Assembly: GCF_028640845.1 (NCBI RefSeq)
Contig: NC_080542.1
Span: forward strand, 131,214,580 to 131,278,579
Origin: Ahaetulla prasina
Lineage: Eukaryota; Chordata; Lepidosauria; Squamata; Colubridae
DNA length: 64,000 nt
Direction of reading: 5' to 3'
Position 1 is the first letter of the stretch. The number at the start of each line of letters is the position of its first letter. Position numbers and translations under genes: made by a program. Of the stretch, positions 1 through 8,866 are shown in pieces. Below the pieces are notes generated by a model, which saw only the letters and a program-made list of their open reading frames with translations, did not search any database and was not told where the DNA came from.

Positions 1-144
1 TACAGTTATACTGAAAGCAGGAAAAGATTAGATTCAAGCGTGCTAGTTAGTTATCATCCAATTTTGTTAAGGTTGATACAAAGATTTGAATAGCAGTCTC
101 AGCAAATAGATTAGAACAAGAAACAACTAGCTCAATTAGAGTTT

Positions 145-505
145 TTCCCCAAATGCCATCAGTCTCCTAAACAACTAATTCCCACAACACTGTCAAATTA
201 TTTACTAAGATTGTATTACTATTATTCTTCTCATCCTTCCTATTACCTATCTCCTCCCACTTATGACTATAACCATGTTGCTTGTATTTTTACGATTTAT
301 ATTGTTTTATTTAGTTTCCTAGTATGATTTGATTGCTTATTTAGTATCCTAGTATGATTTGATTGCTTATTTAGTATCCTATGACTATCACTAAATATTG
401 TATCTTACAATTCTTGATGAATGTATTTTTATGTACACTGAGAGCATATGCACAAAAGACAAATTCCTTCTGTGTCCAATCACACATAGCCAATAAAGAA
501 TTCTG
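145..505 (+). mobile_element. CR1/L3-type LINE, 3' end
   Basis: This is the 3' end of a snake-type CR1/L3 LINE, truncated at its 5' side. It shares the stretch containing 'ctgagagcatatgca', 'caatcacac' and 'ccaataaa' with the other copies in this window (7.3, 22.7, 31.4, 38.9 and 45.3 kb). The tail runs directly into a TTCTG/TTCTA pentamer array. No usable ORF remains in this fragment. The 5' boundary is approximate. Confidence 0.8.
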
Positions 506-605
506 TTCTGTTCTGTTCTGTTCTGTTCTATTCTATTCTATTCTACTCTACTCTACTCTACTCTACTCTACTCTACTCTACTCTACTCTACTCTACTCTA
601 CTCTA
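506..605. repeat. TTCTG/TTCTA/CTCTA pentanucleotide microsatellite
   Basis: About 100 bp of pentamers grow out of the CR1/L3 tail. The unit changes in order from TTCTG to TTCTA to CTCTA. A few more TTCTA units lie beyond the inserted SINE (about 965-978), so the array was longer before that insertion. Confidence 0.9.
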
Positions 606-966
606 AGGTAAAGGTAAAGGTTCCCCTTGCACATATGTGCTAGTTGTTCCCGACTCTAGGGGACGGTGCTCATCTCCATTTCAAAGCCGAAGAGCCAGCG
701 CTGTCCAAAGATGTCTCCGTGGTCATGTGGCTGGCATGACTCAATGCCAAAGGCGCACGGAATGCTGTTACCTTCCCATGAAAGGTGGTCCCTATTTTTT
801 TTACTTGCATTTTTACGTGCTTTCGAAACTGCTAGGTTGGCAGAAGCTGGGACAAGTAACGGGAGCTCACCCCGTTACACGGCAGCACTAGGGATTCGAA
901 CCGCTGAGCTGCCGACCTTTCGATCGACAAGCTCAACGTCCTAGCCCCTGAACTACCGCGTCCCTA
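606..966 (-). mobile_element. Sauria-type tRNA-derived SINE
   Basis: Full-length SINE on the minus strand. The Pol III B box GGTTCGAATCC lies at 892-902 in reverse complement, and the tRNA-like head is at the high-coordinate end. The body contains the 'ccaaaggcgcacggaatgct' block shared with the copies at 21.0, 27.7 and 29.2 kb. The 3' end (low coordinates) is the ACCTTTACCTT tail shared with BovB, the presumed source of its retrotransposition machinery. It sits inside the pentamer microsatellite of the preceding CR1/L3. Confidence 0.85.
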
Positions 967-1102
967 TTCTATTCTATTTGTTATTAAGAATAATCAAGCA
1001 AGAGTGGAGCTTCACGCATGAGTGCAAGCACCCTCTGCTCTAGCCTCCTCTACTCATGTCGCTGGAACTTTGTGCATGAGTGTGCGAGTGCAAGCACCCT
1101 GC

Positions 1103-1107
<5 letters not shown>

Positions 1108-1138
<31 letters not shown>
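1108..1138. repeat. (CA)n microsatellite
   Basis: About 15 CA units followed by imperfect CACG/CATG units. The surrounding 980-1230 contains nothing else recognisable. Confidence 0.9.
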
Positions 1139-1142
<4 letters not shown>

Positions 1143-1235
1143 CGCATGCACGCACGCATGCTGGGGCAGGCCGCCAAGCTGGAACTGTTGGGGACTGCTG
1201 GTTTAGAACGTGTTAAAATGGAATAAAGAATTAGA

Positions 1236-1345
1236 GGTTTCTGTGTTGCTTAGACCAGTCCAACTCCTTTAACTCCCAAAATTCCCCGGCCAGTTGAAGT
1301 CCACAGGTCTTAAAAGTTTCCAGGACTGGACACTCCTGGCCAAGA
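1236..1345. mobile_element. Diverged palindromic hAT-type MITE
   Basis: The words 'aactcccaaaattccc' and 'gaagtccacaggtctta' match the two arms of the short palindromic MITE that is clean at 21046-21185 and 33768-33897. The copy is eroded and its target duplication is not clear. Confidence 0.4.
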
Positions 1346-1512
1346 CAATAGGATAATGCTTTAACTTCTACATTTTTGTATTGCCCTTTTACCCAAAAGC
1401 ATATTGCCTATAGATGTAGACTTTGATTGGACAAATGTAACTAAATATGAGATTCGTTTATACAAAGTGCAGCAGGTTAAAATGTTATATAAACGTATTA
1501 GAAATATATACA

Positions 1513-1864
1513 GGTAGTCCTCAAAGTATGACCACAATTGAGCCCAAAATTTATGTTGCTAAATGAAACATTTGTTAAGTGAGTTTTGTCCCAGTTTACG
1601 TTCTGTCTTGCCACAGTTGTTGAGTGAATCATTGCAGTTAAGTTAATAACCTGGTTGTTAAGTGACTCTGCCTTCCTCATTGCTTGTCAGAGCATCACAA
1701 AACGTGATCACATGACCCCGGGGCACTGCAATTGTCGTAAATATGAACAAGTTGCCAAGTGTCTGAATGGTTGTAAGTGTGAAAAATAGTCATAAGTCAC
1801 TTTTTTCAGTGCCATTGTAACTTCAGACAATTACAATGAATGCTTGTAAATTGAGGATTACCTG
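1513..1864. mobile_element. TA-flanked MITE (CAGGTAGTCCT termini)
   Basis: A non-autonomous DNA transposon with inverted termini CAGGTAGTCCTC... and ...GAGGATTACCTG. The interior has TTAAGTGAGTTTTG, 'gttgttaagtga' and 'gtgatcacatgaccc' blocks that recur in seven other copies here. Better-preserved copies (22.2 and 51.0 kb) are flanked by TA on both sides, which suggests Tc1/mariner-pogo type mobilisation. No transposase ORF is present. Confidence 0.7.
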
Positions 1865-2098
1865 TTTATCTGCTTTATCCCGGGTCTTCCTCCTCCTCCT
1901 GATTTGTACCCTACCATTATTCCAGAGTGGCAAACATAGGACTACCTTCTCCAATTTTTACCTTAATCAAAAACCTAAGAAGTTTGGTCTGAGACAGTGA
2001 CTGTCCAAAAGTCTCCTTGATCCTTGGCTGCTTCCTTATCTACTGTCTCAGTCTACTTTCCTTGAACTGTGTTGGAAAGCAGCTGTCTATTGTCACTG
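1865..2098. repeat. Segment homologous to 40406-40677
   Basis: The sequence immediately 3' of the MITE matches the sequence 3' of the MITE copy at 40.0 kb. It shares long words such as 'gaagtttggtctgaga' and 'cttccttatctactgtctc'. This copy lacks about 37 bp present in the other. The homology stops near 2098, just before the pyrimidine tracts. Confidence 0.75.
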
Positions 2099-2196
2099 CT
2101 AAATTATATATCTTTTTCCTTTGTTGTCTCCCTCCCCCCACAACTTTTTCTTTTTAAAGCACTTCCTGTGTCTTTTTTTCTTCGACTATATTTCTT

Positions 2197-2256
2197 TTCC
2201 TTCCTTCCTTCCTTCCTTCCTTCCTTCCTTCCTTCCTTCCTTCCTTCCTTCCTTCC

Positions 2257-2332
<76 letters not shown>
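2197..2332. repeat. Compound (CTTC)n-(CTTT)n-(CT)n microsatellite
   Basis: A continuous pyrimidine tract of about 136 bp in three blocks. It is copied in the second duplication unit at 4203-4326. Apparent Phe/Ser/Leu-rich ORFs across it are compositional artefacts. Confidence 0.95.
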
Positions 2333-2335
<3 letters not shown>

Positions 2336-3031
2336 TTTTGTCATTATTTTAAATAGCATTTTTTAAAAAAAACCTCATTCATATGTACCAATCTCAAAAC
2401 TTATTTTACAAGAAATGAATTAATAAAATGCAATCTCTCAGTTAGAATTAGCACTAGAAGGGTAGAGGACTCAAAGAGCTGTGTTATAAACCCCATTCTT
2501 AATGGGAATCAAAGAACCTCAGCTCCCAATAAATTAATCTGTTATGTAGGTCTACTATGGAGAAACGTAGAATTAATTGCTAATATTAAATTTCCAAGGA
2601 CCAAAACTAAACCTTCCTCAGTGGCTGAAGTGGCAGAAATGTGCCCCCCTGATTATTTTAAGGATGTGTGACAGACCTACGATAGGCTTTACTGTACGTA
2701 ATCTGAGTCGATGCCATTTAATTAAGTAGGTGAGATTTATTTACTTAGTTCAGGGATGTCTTAACTCGATTTCATTGAGGGCAGAATCAGGGTTGTGTTT
2801 GATCTTCGAAAGCCATGGCCATGGCCAGCTCAACACCTGTTTTCAGCTGCGACGGCCTCTTGCAAACGGAGTTTGGAGGGGCCGCGCGCAGAGGTATCGC
2901 AGGCCAGTCCTTTGCTGTTTCCAGGGCGGCCCTGCGGATATATATATGTTTTCTGAGATTTTTGCGGGTGTTTGTATATAGGTCTTTGGTTATTCGGGTT
3001 TTCTCCCACGTAAAATTGGAAGTGTCTTGGC

Positions 3032-3065
3032 GACGTTTCGACGAAGTCTCATTCGTCATCTTCAG
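3032..3065 (-). ncRNA. Hammerhead-like core motif, PLE family 1
   Basis: Read on the minus strand: CUGAAGA, then U, stem GACGA, an 8-nt loop, stem UCGUC, then GAAACGUC. The stem pairs perfectly. CUGANGA, GAAA and a UH cleavage-type triplet are the hammerhead core elements. The single extra nucleotide after CUGAAGA is non-canonical, and I could not define helix I, so activity is uncertain. Confidence 0.5.
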
Positions 3066-3113
3066 GCTTCAGCTTCGTGCTTCAGCTTGCTCCCAAAAGC
3101 ATGAAGCTGAAGC

Positions 3114-3147
3114 CTGAAGATGACGAATGAGACTTTGTCGAAACATC
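3114..3147 (+). ncRNA. Hammerhead-like core motif, PLE family 1, right arm
   Basis: Same 34-nt layout as 3032-3065 on the opposite strand. Stem strands are GACGA and UUGUC (one G-U wobble). The end is GAAACAUC instead of GAAACGUC. Confidence 0.45.
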
Positions 3148-3213
3148 GCCAAGACACTTCCAATTTTACGTGGGAGAAAACCCGAATAACCAAAGACATA
3201 TATATATAGACAG

Positions 3214-3642
3214 AATAGAATCAGCAAGATCCTCCACAAACTTAACATCAAGACAGCATTCTGCACAAACCGAAAAATATCCACCATCCTAAGAAACCCC
3301 AAAGACAAAATTGAGTTAGAAAATCAAGGAGTATATGAAATCCCATGCACCGCCTGCCCTATCACATACATTGGACAAACCAACAGAAGAATAAGTGCAC
3401 GCATTGAAGAACACAAGAACTCATTCAAAAAAGAGGAACCAACTTCTTCCCTGGTCCAACACCTTAAAGCCACAGGACATGATATTGACTTTAAAAAGAC
3501 CAGAACTATCGCCAAAACTGAACACTTTAACAACAGAATAATCAGAGAAGCCATCGAGATAGAAAAACGCCCACACAGCATGAACAAACGAGATGATACC
3601 TCCGCCTACCAGCCATTTGAAACCCGCCTTATTGACAAATGA
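3214..3642 (+). pseudogene. Penelope-like element GIY-YIG endonuclease fragment, copy 1
   Basis: An open frame of 142 codons ending at TGA 3640-3642 covers the linker and endonuclease end of a PLE polyprotein. It opens with a linker containing ILHKLNIKTAF and RNPKDKIELENQ, followed by the GIY-YIG hallmark GVYEIPCTAC...TYIGQTNRR with the two PLE-type cysteines. Later come EHKNSF and an N-R-x-x-R-E-A-I-E-I-E block, consistent with the catalytic arginine/glutamate region. The reverse transcriptase that should precede it is missing. A one-base deletion near 3602 (relative to copies 2 and 4) changes the C-terminus, so the stop differs. In PLEs this domain nicks target DNA for target-primed reverse transcription. 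Confidence 0.8.
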
Positions 3643-4190
3643 GTCCCTAACACGAGGAATGACACCAGACCCACACTCACGAGGTCCACACAGGATGTCA
3701 CCACCACACATCCACCCAGAAAGCAGACCCAAACCCACACTGATCATGAAGCATGACCAAGGACCAGAAGCCAGACCACAGCTGCAACATTAGCCATTTC
3801 AAACCCCTCCAATCCATACATGCAGCAGACTGACACCCACTATGAAGATGTAGCACGACCACGAACACGAAGCCAAACAACAGCAATGCAGCTCACCAGC
3901 TCAAATCCCCCTGCAACTCAGACTAATCTAAGCACAACCAAGCCCCCACCCAAACAGGACACAACCCCAGCCAATCAGAGCACAAAACCCCCCCCATCCA
4001 ATCAGAGCACAGCCAAGCTTCCACCCAATCAGTTCAAACCCCACTAGCAGTTAAAAAGGAAGAAACAGCTGCAGTCACACATTGCTCCCAGAAACACGAA
4101 GCTGAAGCCTGAAGATGACGAATGAGACTTTGTCAAACATCGCCAAGACACTTCAATTTTACGGGAGAAAACCCGAATAACCAAAGACAT
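3643..4190 (+). mobile_element. PLE tail with CCAATCAG triplet and terminal repeat
   Basis: Downstream of the endonuclease frame lies A/C-rich sequence that could be read as Pro/Thr/Gln-rich peptide. It contains three CCAATCAG words at 3971, 3998 and 4025, exactly 27 bp apart. The terminal repeat follows ('gaagcctgaagatgacgaat' onward). Its hammerhead-like motif (4109-4140) has lost one G of GAAAC. Confidence 0.7.
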
Positions 4191-4250
4191 ATATATAGAC
4201 AGTTCCTTCCTTCCTTCCTTCCTTCCTTCCTTCCTTCCTTCCTTCCTCCC

Positions 4251-4329
<79 letters not shown>

Positions 4330-5041
4330 TTTTGTCATTATTTTAAATAGCATTTTTTAAAAAAAACCTCATTCATATGTACCAATCTCAAAACTTATTT
4401 TACAAGAAATGAATTAATAAAATGCAATCTCTCAGTTAGAATTAGCACTAGAAGGGTAGAGGACTCAAAGAGCTGTGTTATAAACCCCATTCTTAATGGG
4501 AATCAAAGAACCTCAGCTCCCAATAAATTAATCTGTTATGTAGGTCTACTATGGAGAAACGTAGAATTAATTGCTAATATTAAATTTCCAAGGACCAAAA
4601 CTAAACCTTCCTCAGTGGCTGAAGTGGCAGAAATGTGCCCCCCTGATTATTTTAAGGATGTGTGACAGACCTACGATAGGCTTTACTGTACATAATCTGA
4701 GTCGATGCCATTTAATTAAGTAGGTGAGATTTATTTACTTAGTTCAGGGATGTCTTAACTCGATTTCATTGAGGTCAGAATCAGGGTTGTGTTTGATCTT
4801 CGGAAGCCATGGCCATGGCCAGCTCGACACCTGTTTTCAGCTGCGACGGCCTCTTGCAGCCCTCTGCCAGCAAAAACGGAGTTTGGAGGGGCCGCGCGCA
4901 GAGGTATCGCAGGCCAGTCCTTTGCTGTTTCCAGGGCGGCCCTGCGGATATATATATGTTTTCTGAGATTTTCGCGGGTGTTTGTATATAGGTCTTTGGT
5001 TATTCGGGTTTTCTCCCACGTAAAATTGGAAGTGTCTTGGC

Positions 5042-5075
5042 GACGTTTCGACGAAGTCTCATTCGTCATCTTCAG
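5042..5075 (-). ncRNA. Hammerhead-like core motif, PLE family 1, unit B left arm
   Basis: Identical to 3032-3065: CUGAAGA-U-GACGA/UCGUC-GAAACGUC over 34 nt. Confidence 0.5.
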
Positions 5076-5123
5076 GCTTCAGCTTCGTGCTTCAGCTTGC
5101 TCCCAAAAGCATGAAGCTGAAGC

Positions 5124-5157
5124 CTGAAGATGACGAATGAGACTTTGTCGAAACATC
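5124..5157 (+). ncRNA. Hammerhead-like core motif, PLE family 1, unit B right arm
   Basis: Same as 3114-3147, with GACGA/UUGUC stem strands and a GAAACAUC end. Confidence 0.45.
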
Positions 5158-5223
5158 GCCAAGACACTTCCAATTTTACGTGGGAGAAAACCCGAATAAC
5201 CAAAGACATATATATATAGACAG

Positions 5224-5655
5224 AATAGAATCAGCAAGATCCTCCACAAACATAACATCAAGACAGCATTCTGCACAAACCGAAAAATATCCACCATCCT
5301 AAGAAACCCCAAAGACAAAATTGAGTTAGAAAATCAAGGAGTATATGAAATCCCATGCACCGCCTGCCCTACCACATACATTGGACAACCCAACAGAAGA
5401 ATAAGTGCACGCATTGAAGAACACAAGAACTCATTCAAAAAAGAGGAACCAACTTCTTCCCTGGTCCAACACCTTAAAGCCACAGGACATGATATTGACT
5501 TTAAAAAGACCAGAACTATCGCCAAAACTGAACACTTTAACAACAGAATAATCAGAGAAGCCATCGAGATAGAAAAACGGCCACACAGCATGAACAAACG
5601 AGATGATACCTCCCGCCTACCAGCCATTTGGAAACCCGCCCTTGTTGACAAATGA
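5224..5655 (+). pseudogene. Penelope-like GIY-YIG endonuclease fragment, copy 2
   Basis: An open frame of 143 codons ends at TGA 5653-5655. It has the same linker and GIY-YIG features as copy 1 (GVYEIPCTAC, TYIGQ, EHKNSF), and in place of the frameshift it keeps [11 protein letters not shown] near the end. There is no reverse transcriptase upstream and no start codon at the head of the frame, so it is a 5'-truncated element remnant. Copy 4 reads on past this stop for about 35 more residues (CGA in place of TGA). Confidence 0.8.
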
Positions 5656-6210
5656 GTCCCTAACACGAGGAATGACACCAGACCCACACTCACGAGGTCC
5701 ACACAGGATGTCACCACCACACATCCACTCAGAAAGCAGACCTAAACCCACACTGATCATGAAGCATGACCAAGGACCAGAAGCCAGACTACAGCTGCAA
5801 CATTAGCCATTTCAAACCCCTCCAATCCATACATGCAGCAGACTGACACCCACTATGAAGATGTAGCACGACCACGACCACGAAGCCAAACAACAGCAAT
5901 GCAGCTCACCAGCTCAAATCCCCCTGCAACTCAGACTAATCTAAGCACAACCAAGCCCCCACCCAAACAGGACACAACCCCAGCCAATCAGAGCACAAAA
6001 TCCCCCCCCCCGATCCAATCAGAGCACAGCCAAGCTTCCACCCAATCAGTTCAAACCCCACTAGCAGTTAAAAAGGAAGAAACAGCTGCAGTCACACATT
6101 GCTCCCAGAAGCACGAAGCTGAAGCCTGAAGATGACGAATGAGACTTCGTCGAAATGTCACCAAGACACTTCCAATTTTACGCGGGAGAAAACCCGAATA
6201 ACCAAAGACC
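5656..6210 (+). mobile_element. PLE tail, copy 2
   Basis: Same arrangement as copy 1, with CCAATCAG at 5984, 6015 and 6042 and a C-homopolymer between the first two. It ends with the terminal repeat that contains the motif at 6126-6159. Confidence 0.7.
6126..6159 (+). ncRNA. Hammerhead-like core motif, PLE family 1, copy 2 3' end
   Basis: CUGAAGA-U-GACGA/UCGUC with perfect stem pairing. The 3' part reads GAAAUGUC, one change from GAAACGUC. Confidence 0.45.
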
Positions 6211-6213
6211 TAC

Positions 6214-6251
<38 letters not shown>

Positions 6252-6266
6252 ATATGTATATATATG
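6211..6266. repeat. (TATATG)n microsatellite
   Basis: TATATG units at the outer end of the second PLE copy, separating it from an inverted terminal-repeat fragment. Confidence 0.85.
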
Positions 6267-6403
6267 TTTTTGTAGGTTTTCATGGGTATAGGTATGTAGG
6301 TCTTGGCATATTCAGGTCTTCTCCCATGTAAGGTTGAAAGTATCTTGCTGATGTTTCGACGAGGTCTCACTCATCATCTTCTGGCTGGTGCTTTCGGCTT
6401 CGT
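6267..6403 (-). mobile_element. PLE terminal-repeat fragment, divergent subfamily
   Basis: Diverged relative of the 2975-3078 arm in the same orientation: 'ttctcccatgtaaggttgaa', 'gatgtttcgac', 'ggtctcactcatcatcttc'. It may be the inverted partner of the copy-2 3' terminal repeat. Confidence 0.65.
6350..6383 (-). ncRNA. Hammerhead-like motif, divergent family-1 copy
   Basis: 34 nt on the minus strand. The first core base is changed (A for C). The stem GAUGA/UCGUC pairs with one U-G wobble, so the arm differs from GACGA yet still pairs. It ends in GAAACAUC. Confidence 0.35.
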
Positions 6404-7019
6404 GATTCTTTGCTTCTATACAGTATATTCAGATACCAATGTTTAGGCCTTCTAGCCATTGATGCACGGTATCGTTTATATGAAAAAAAAATTAGATACT
6501 GGACCGATATATGTCCTCAGCTTACAGCTCCTCACAATGGGTTTGACATGGGACCCTGCAGTCACACTGAGGGGAAGATACTGTGCCCCATTTATACATT
6601 GAATCCCAGAAGACTCCATGTGAGGTGCAAATCTTATTCAGTTTTGTCCATTGCTGACATGATAGTTCAGAGCCTGGCACCTTTCTGAGTGGTCATTTAT
6701 ATATCTTCCTATGCCTGGATGTTAAGCAACCCATTTGGCTTTCCATTGGGAATCAGTGTTAAAGTTGTTGAGCAGATGTTGTGTTAAGTGCCAGTGGGGC
6801 CTTCCAGGATTTCAGTCTTCCGGCTGATAAATGAGGAAGGTTTGAGTGCACTGAGGAGTGAGTTGTTCATAATTTTTCTATATTCTCTCTGTATACCGAT
6901 GACTGCATCTCTAACGATCCATCTGTTAAACTATTGAAGTTCATAGATGACAGACACAACAGTGATCGGTCTTATTCGAAACAATGATAAATCTGCATAG
7001 AGACGGGAGGTTAAACAAC

Positions 7020-7490
7020 TAGCCTTGTGGTGCGACTGGAACAATCTGGAACTGAACACACTCAAAACCGTAGAAATGATGGTAGACTTTAGGAGAAACC
7101 CTTCCATACTTCCACCTCTTACAATACTAAACAATACAGTATCAACAGTAGAGACCTTCAAATTACTAGGTTCTACCATATTACAAGATCTAAAATGGAC
7201 AGCTAACATCAAAAACATCATCAAAAAAGCACAACAAAGAATGTTCTTTCTGCGCCAACTCAGAAAACTTTGTTGCTTGTATCCTTATGATTTATATTGA
7301 TATTGATTGTTTCCTAATTGCTTATTTGTACCCTATGACTATCATTCAATGTTGTACCTTAGGATTCTTTATGAACGTATCTTGTCTTTTTATGTACACT
7401 GAGAGCATATGCATCAAGACAAATTCCTTGTGTATCCAATCACACTTGGCCAATAAATAATTCTATTCTATTCTGTTCTATTCTAAAGCT
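7020..7490 (+). mobile_element. CR1/L3-type LINE, 3' end with ORF2 remnant
   Basis: 5'-truncated LINE retaining the end of ORF2, the 3' region and a short TTCTA/TTCTG tail. The 3' region is collinear with the tails at 145-505 and, in reverse, at 22.7, 31.4 and 45.3 kb. Confidence 0.85.
7025..7276 (+). pseudogene. CR1/L3 reverse transcriptase (ORF2) C-terminal fragment
   Basis: An open frame gives the CR1-clade ORF2 C-terminal region with VDFRRN, LTILNN, FKLLGSTI, DLKWTANI and KAQQRMFFLRQL. These are typical of the segment after the RT palm/thumb. Only about 85 residues of a protein usually near 900 residues remain. The frame runs on past 7276 into the non-coding 3' region. Confidence 0.8.
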
Positions 7491-7765
7491 GGCCAGTGCT
7501 ATATGTCTCAGAACCGGAAGCCAGTAAGTCAGAGTGGTTTAATATAACTACTTATAAGCCTTATGATATTGATGAGTTTGGTTCAAATACATGTCAATGA
7601 AAGTAGGTGACATAATCTTTTTTCATTTTTCCATTCCACCTCCTTTCTTATAGTTCCCTATCTCTGATTCTGTAGAAAGTTGGACCAGATCTCTCAGACT
7701 TCCACCCAGCATCCTTTACACAACATCTCCATCTATGATTTTGCTATGCAAAAGTGCACTTCAAG

Positions 7766-7863
7766 ATGTCCCAAAGGTGCTTTTTCAAGAGGCAACTGAA
7801 CTTTCTGTTTTTTCTTTGAAGACCTTTCGCTTCTCATCCAAGAAGCTTCTTCAGGAACTATTT
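7766..7863 (-). mobile_element. PLE terminal-repeat fragment, family 2
   Basis: Shared with 9830-10000: 'cccaaaggtgctttttca', 'tttcgcttctcatcca' and an AAG-rich hairpin. Sequences of this type flank Penelope-like elements in vertebrates. No coding part is present. Confidence 0.5.
7821..7854 (-). ncRNA. Hammerhead-like core motif, family 2
   Basis: Minus strand: CUGAAGA-A-GCUUCU, loop UGGAUG, AGAAGC, GAAAGGUC. The layout and length (34 nt) match family 1, but the perfectly paired stem sequence is unrelated. GAAAC has become GAAAG. Confidence 0.45.
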
Positions 7864-8097
7864 TGATCAAGTGATGTAGAAAAGGAAACTTTTTAAATCG
7901 TAAAATGAAGCATGCTTACTGACAAATGATGTGTGAGTTGGTTTGTAGGAGAGTTGGTTTTTAACCTAGCAGCTGAAGAGATGGATGAGAAAACAGGATT
8001 GAAATGCAAGGGTGGGAGGAGAGATGTTTTAAATGTTAACAATAGGAGTTGTTTCAAGCCTACCTAGGACCAAGGCTTCAGCTGGTGTCATTTAGAG

Positions 8098-8858
8098 CAA
8101 TGGTCACCAACTGGTGGTCTGTGGACCACTGGTGGTCCGTGAGAAAATTTTGGTCATCCGCAGAAAAATTATTTGCATTTTTTATATTGCACCAAATCAG
8201 GGGTCCTGAAACTAAGGTCCCTGGGCTGGATACATGCAATGAACATTTGTGTTGCTACAGAGTCTCCCCCTTTGGAGTCTTTTTTGTGGGTTAGAGGGGG
8301 ACAGATATTCCAACTTGGGGTCTGCTTCAGCCTTCTGGTGTGAGCGAAGGCTGGAGAAAAGTGCTGCTGGTGGCAAGGAGCCGGAGGGTCTTGTTTCAGT
8401 GGGACTGCATCATGGCCTGGAACTGGCTGACCATCTCAGCCCACTGAGCATCCAGGCGCCGGTACCTGGCCTTGCACTCCTGCAGGTCTTCCCTCTGCTT
8501 GGAAAGCCTATGCTTGTAGTCCTCAGTGAGGTGCTTCTGCTGAGTCTCCTTCTTGGTCAGATCCAATTTGAACTCAGCCTGTTCTTTTGCCAACTCTTTC
8601 TCCTGGTGGCTGCTTAGCTCTGGCAACTGCTTCCCGTTGGGGCCCTAAAGAGCTCCGGTGGGCAGGCGAGGACTAGCGAGTAGAGACTGGCAAGGTGCCC
8701 CTCGATGTGAGTGACATGAGTTGGCCACGCCCACCCAGTCACATGACCACTTAGCCACGCCCACCCAGCCAATCTTTAGGCAGATCATATTAGTGGTCCA
8801 CGGGATTTAAAATGATGAATTTAGTGGTCCCTGAGGTCTGAAAGGTTGGTGACCCCTG
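8098..8858. mobile_element. hAT-like non-autonomous transposon with coiled-coil ORF, copy 1
   Basis: The element starts at CAATGGTCACCAAC and ends at GTTGGTGACCCCTG, a short inverted repeat. Perfect 8-bp target duplications ATTTAGAG lie at 8090-8097 and 8859-8866, diagnostic of hAT-type insertion. The interior carries the coiled-coil reading frame and a GC-rich part with 'gccacgcccaccca' repeats. No transposase is present. Confidence 0.85.
8396..8626 (-). pseudogene. Coiled-coil reading frame inside hAT-like element
   Basis: A 76-codon minus-strand frame starts MPELSSHQEKEL and reads as a charged heptad-like helix (KLDLTKKE, HRLSKQREDLQE, CKARYRRLDAQ, AEMVSQFQAMMQSH). The composition is that of a real coiled coil rather than random translation. 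The same frame is open in the second copy at 12692-12904. I do not recognise the parent. It could be a captured host exon or a piece of the element's own gene. A stop follows SH, and further C-terminal sequence is degenerate. Confidence 0.55.
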
Positions 8859-8866
8859 ATTTAGAG

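Larger units (their letters stand above)
2975..3206. repeat. PLE terminal repeat as a head-to-head inverted pair
   Basis: Arms 2975-3078 and 3101-3206 are reverse complements of about 104 bp with a few mismatches, separated by about 22 bp. Each arm holds a 34-nt hammerhead-like motif and the words 'aattttacgtgggag' and 'accaaagac' in the right-arm sense. Inverted or partial terminal repeats (pLTRs) are typical of Penelope-like elements. The right arm leads directly into the GIY-YIG ORF. Confidence 0.8.
2197..4202. repeat. Tandem duplication unit A (about 2.0 kb)
   Basis: This unit repeats as 4203-6210. It holds, in order, (CTTC)n, (CTTT)n and (CT)n tracts, about 640 bp of sequence found only in the two units, a palindromic PLE terminal repeat, a GIY-YIG ORF and a PLE tail. 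Differences from unit B are scattered substitutions plus an indel near 2860 (unit B has 16-18 extra bases at 4856-4875). Both units begin at the (CTTC)n tract. Confidence 0.85.
4985..5216. repeat. PLE inverted terminal-repeat pair, unit B
   Basis: Arms 4985-5088 and 5111-5216 match those at 2975-3206 and keep the 22-bp spacer. Confidence 0.8.
4203..6210. repeat. Tandem duplication unit B (about 2.0 kb)
   Basis: Direct repeat of 2197-4202, beginning again at a (CTTC)n-(CTTT)n-(CT)n tract (4203-4326). It joins unit A within the A/T-rich 'gacatatatatagacag' end of the first PLE. It carries the second palindromic terminal repeat and the second GIY-YIG ORF. It ends at the PLE terminal 'accaaagacc' before a (TATATG)n array. 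Confidence 0.85.

Noticed and set aside
2069..2366. Phe/Ser/Leu-rich ORFs
   Set aside because: Translations of the pyrimidine microsatellite. They recur in the duplicated tract.
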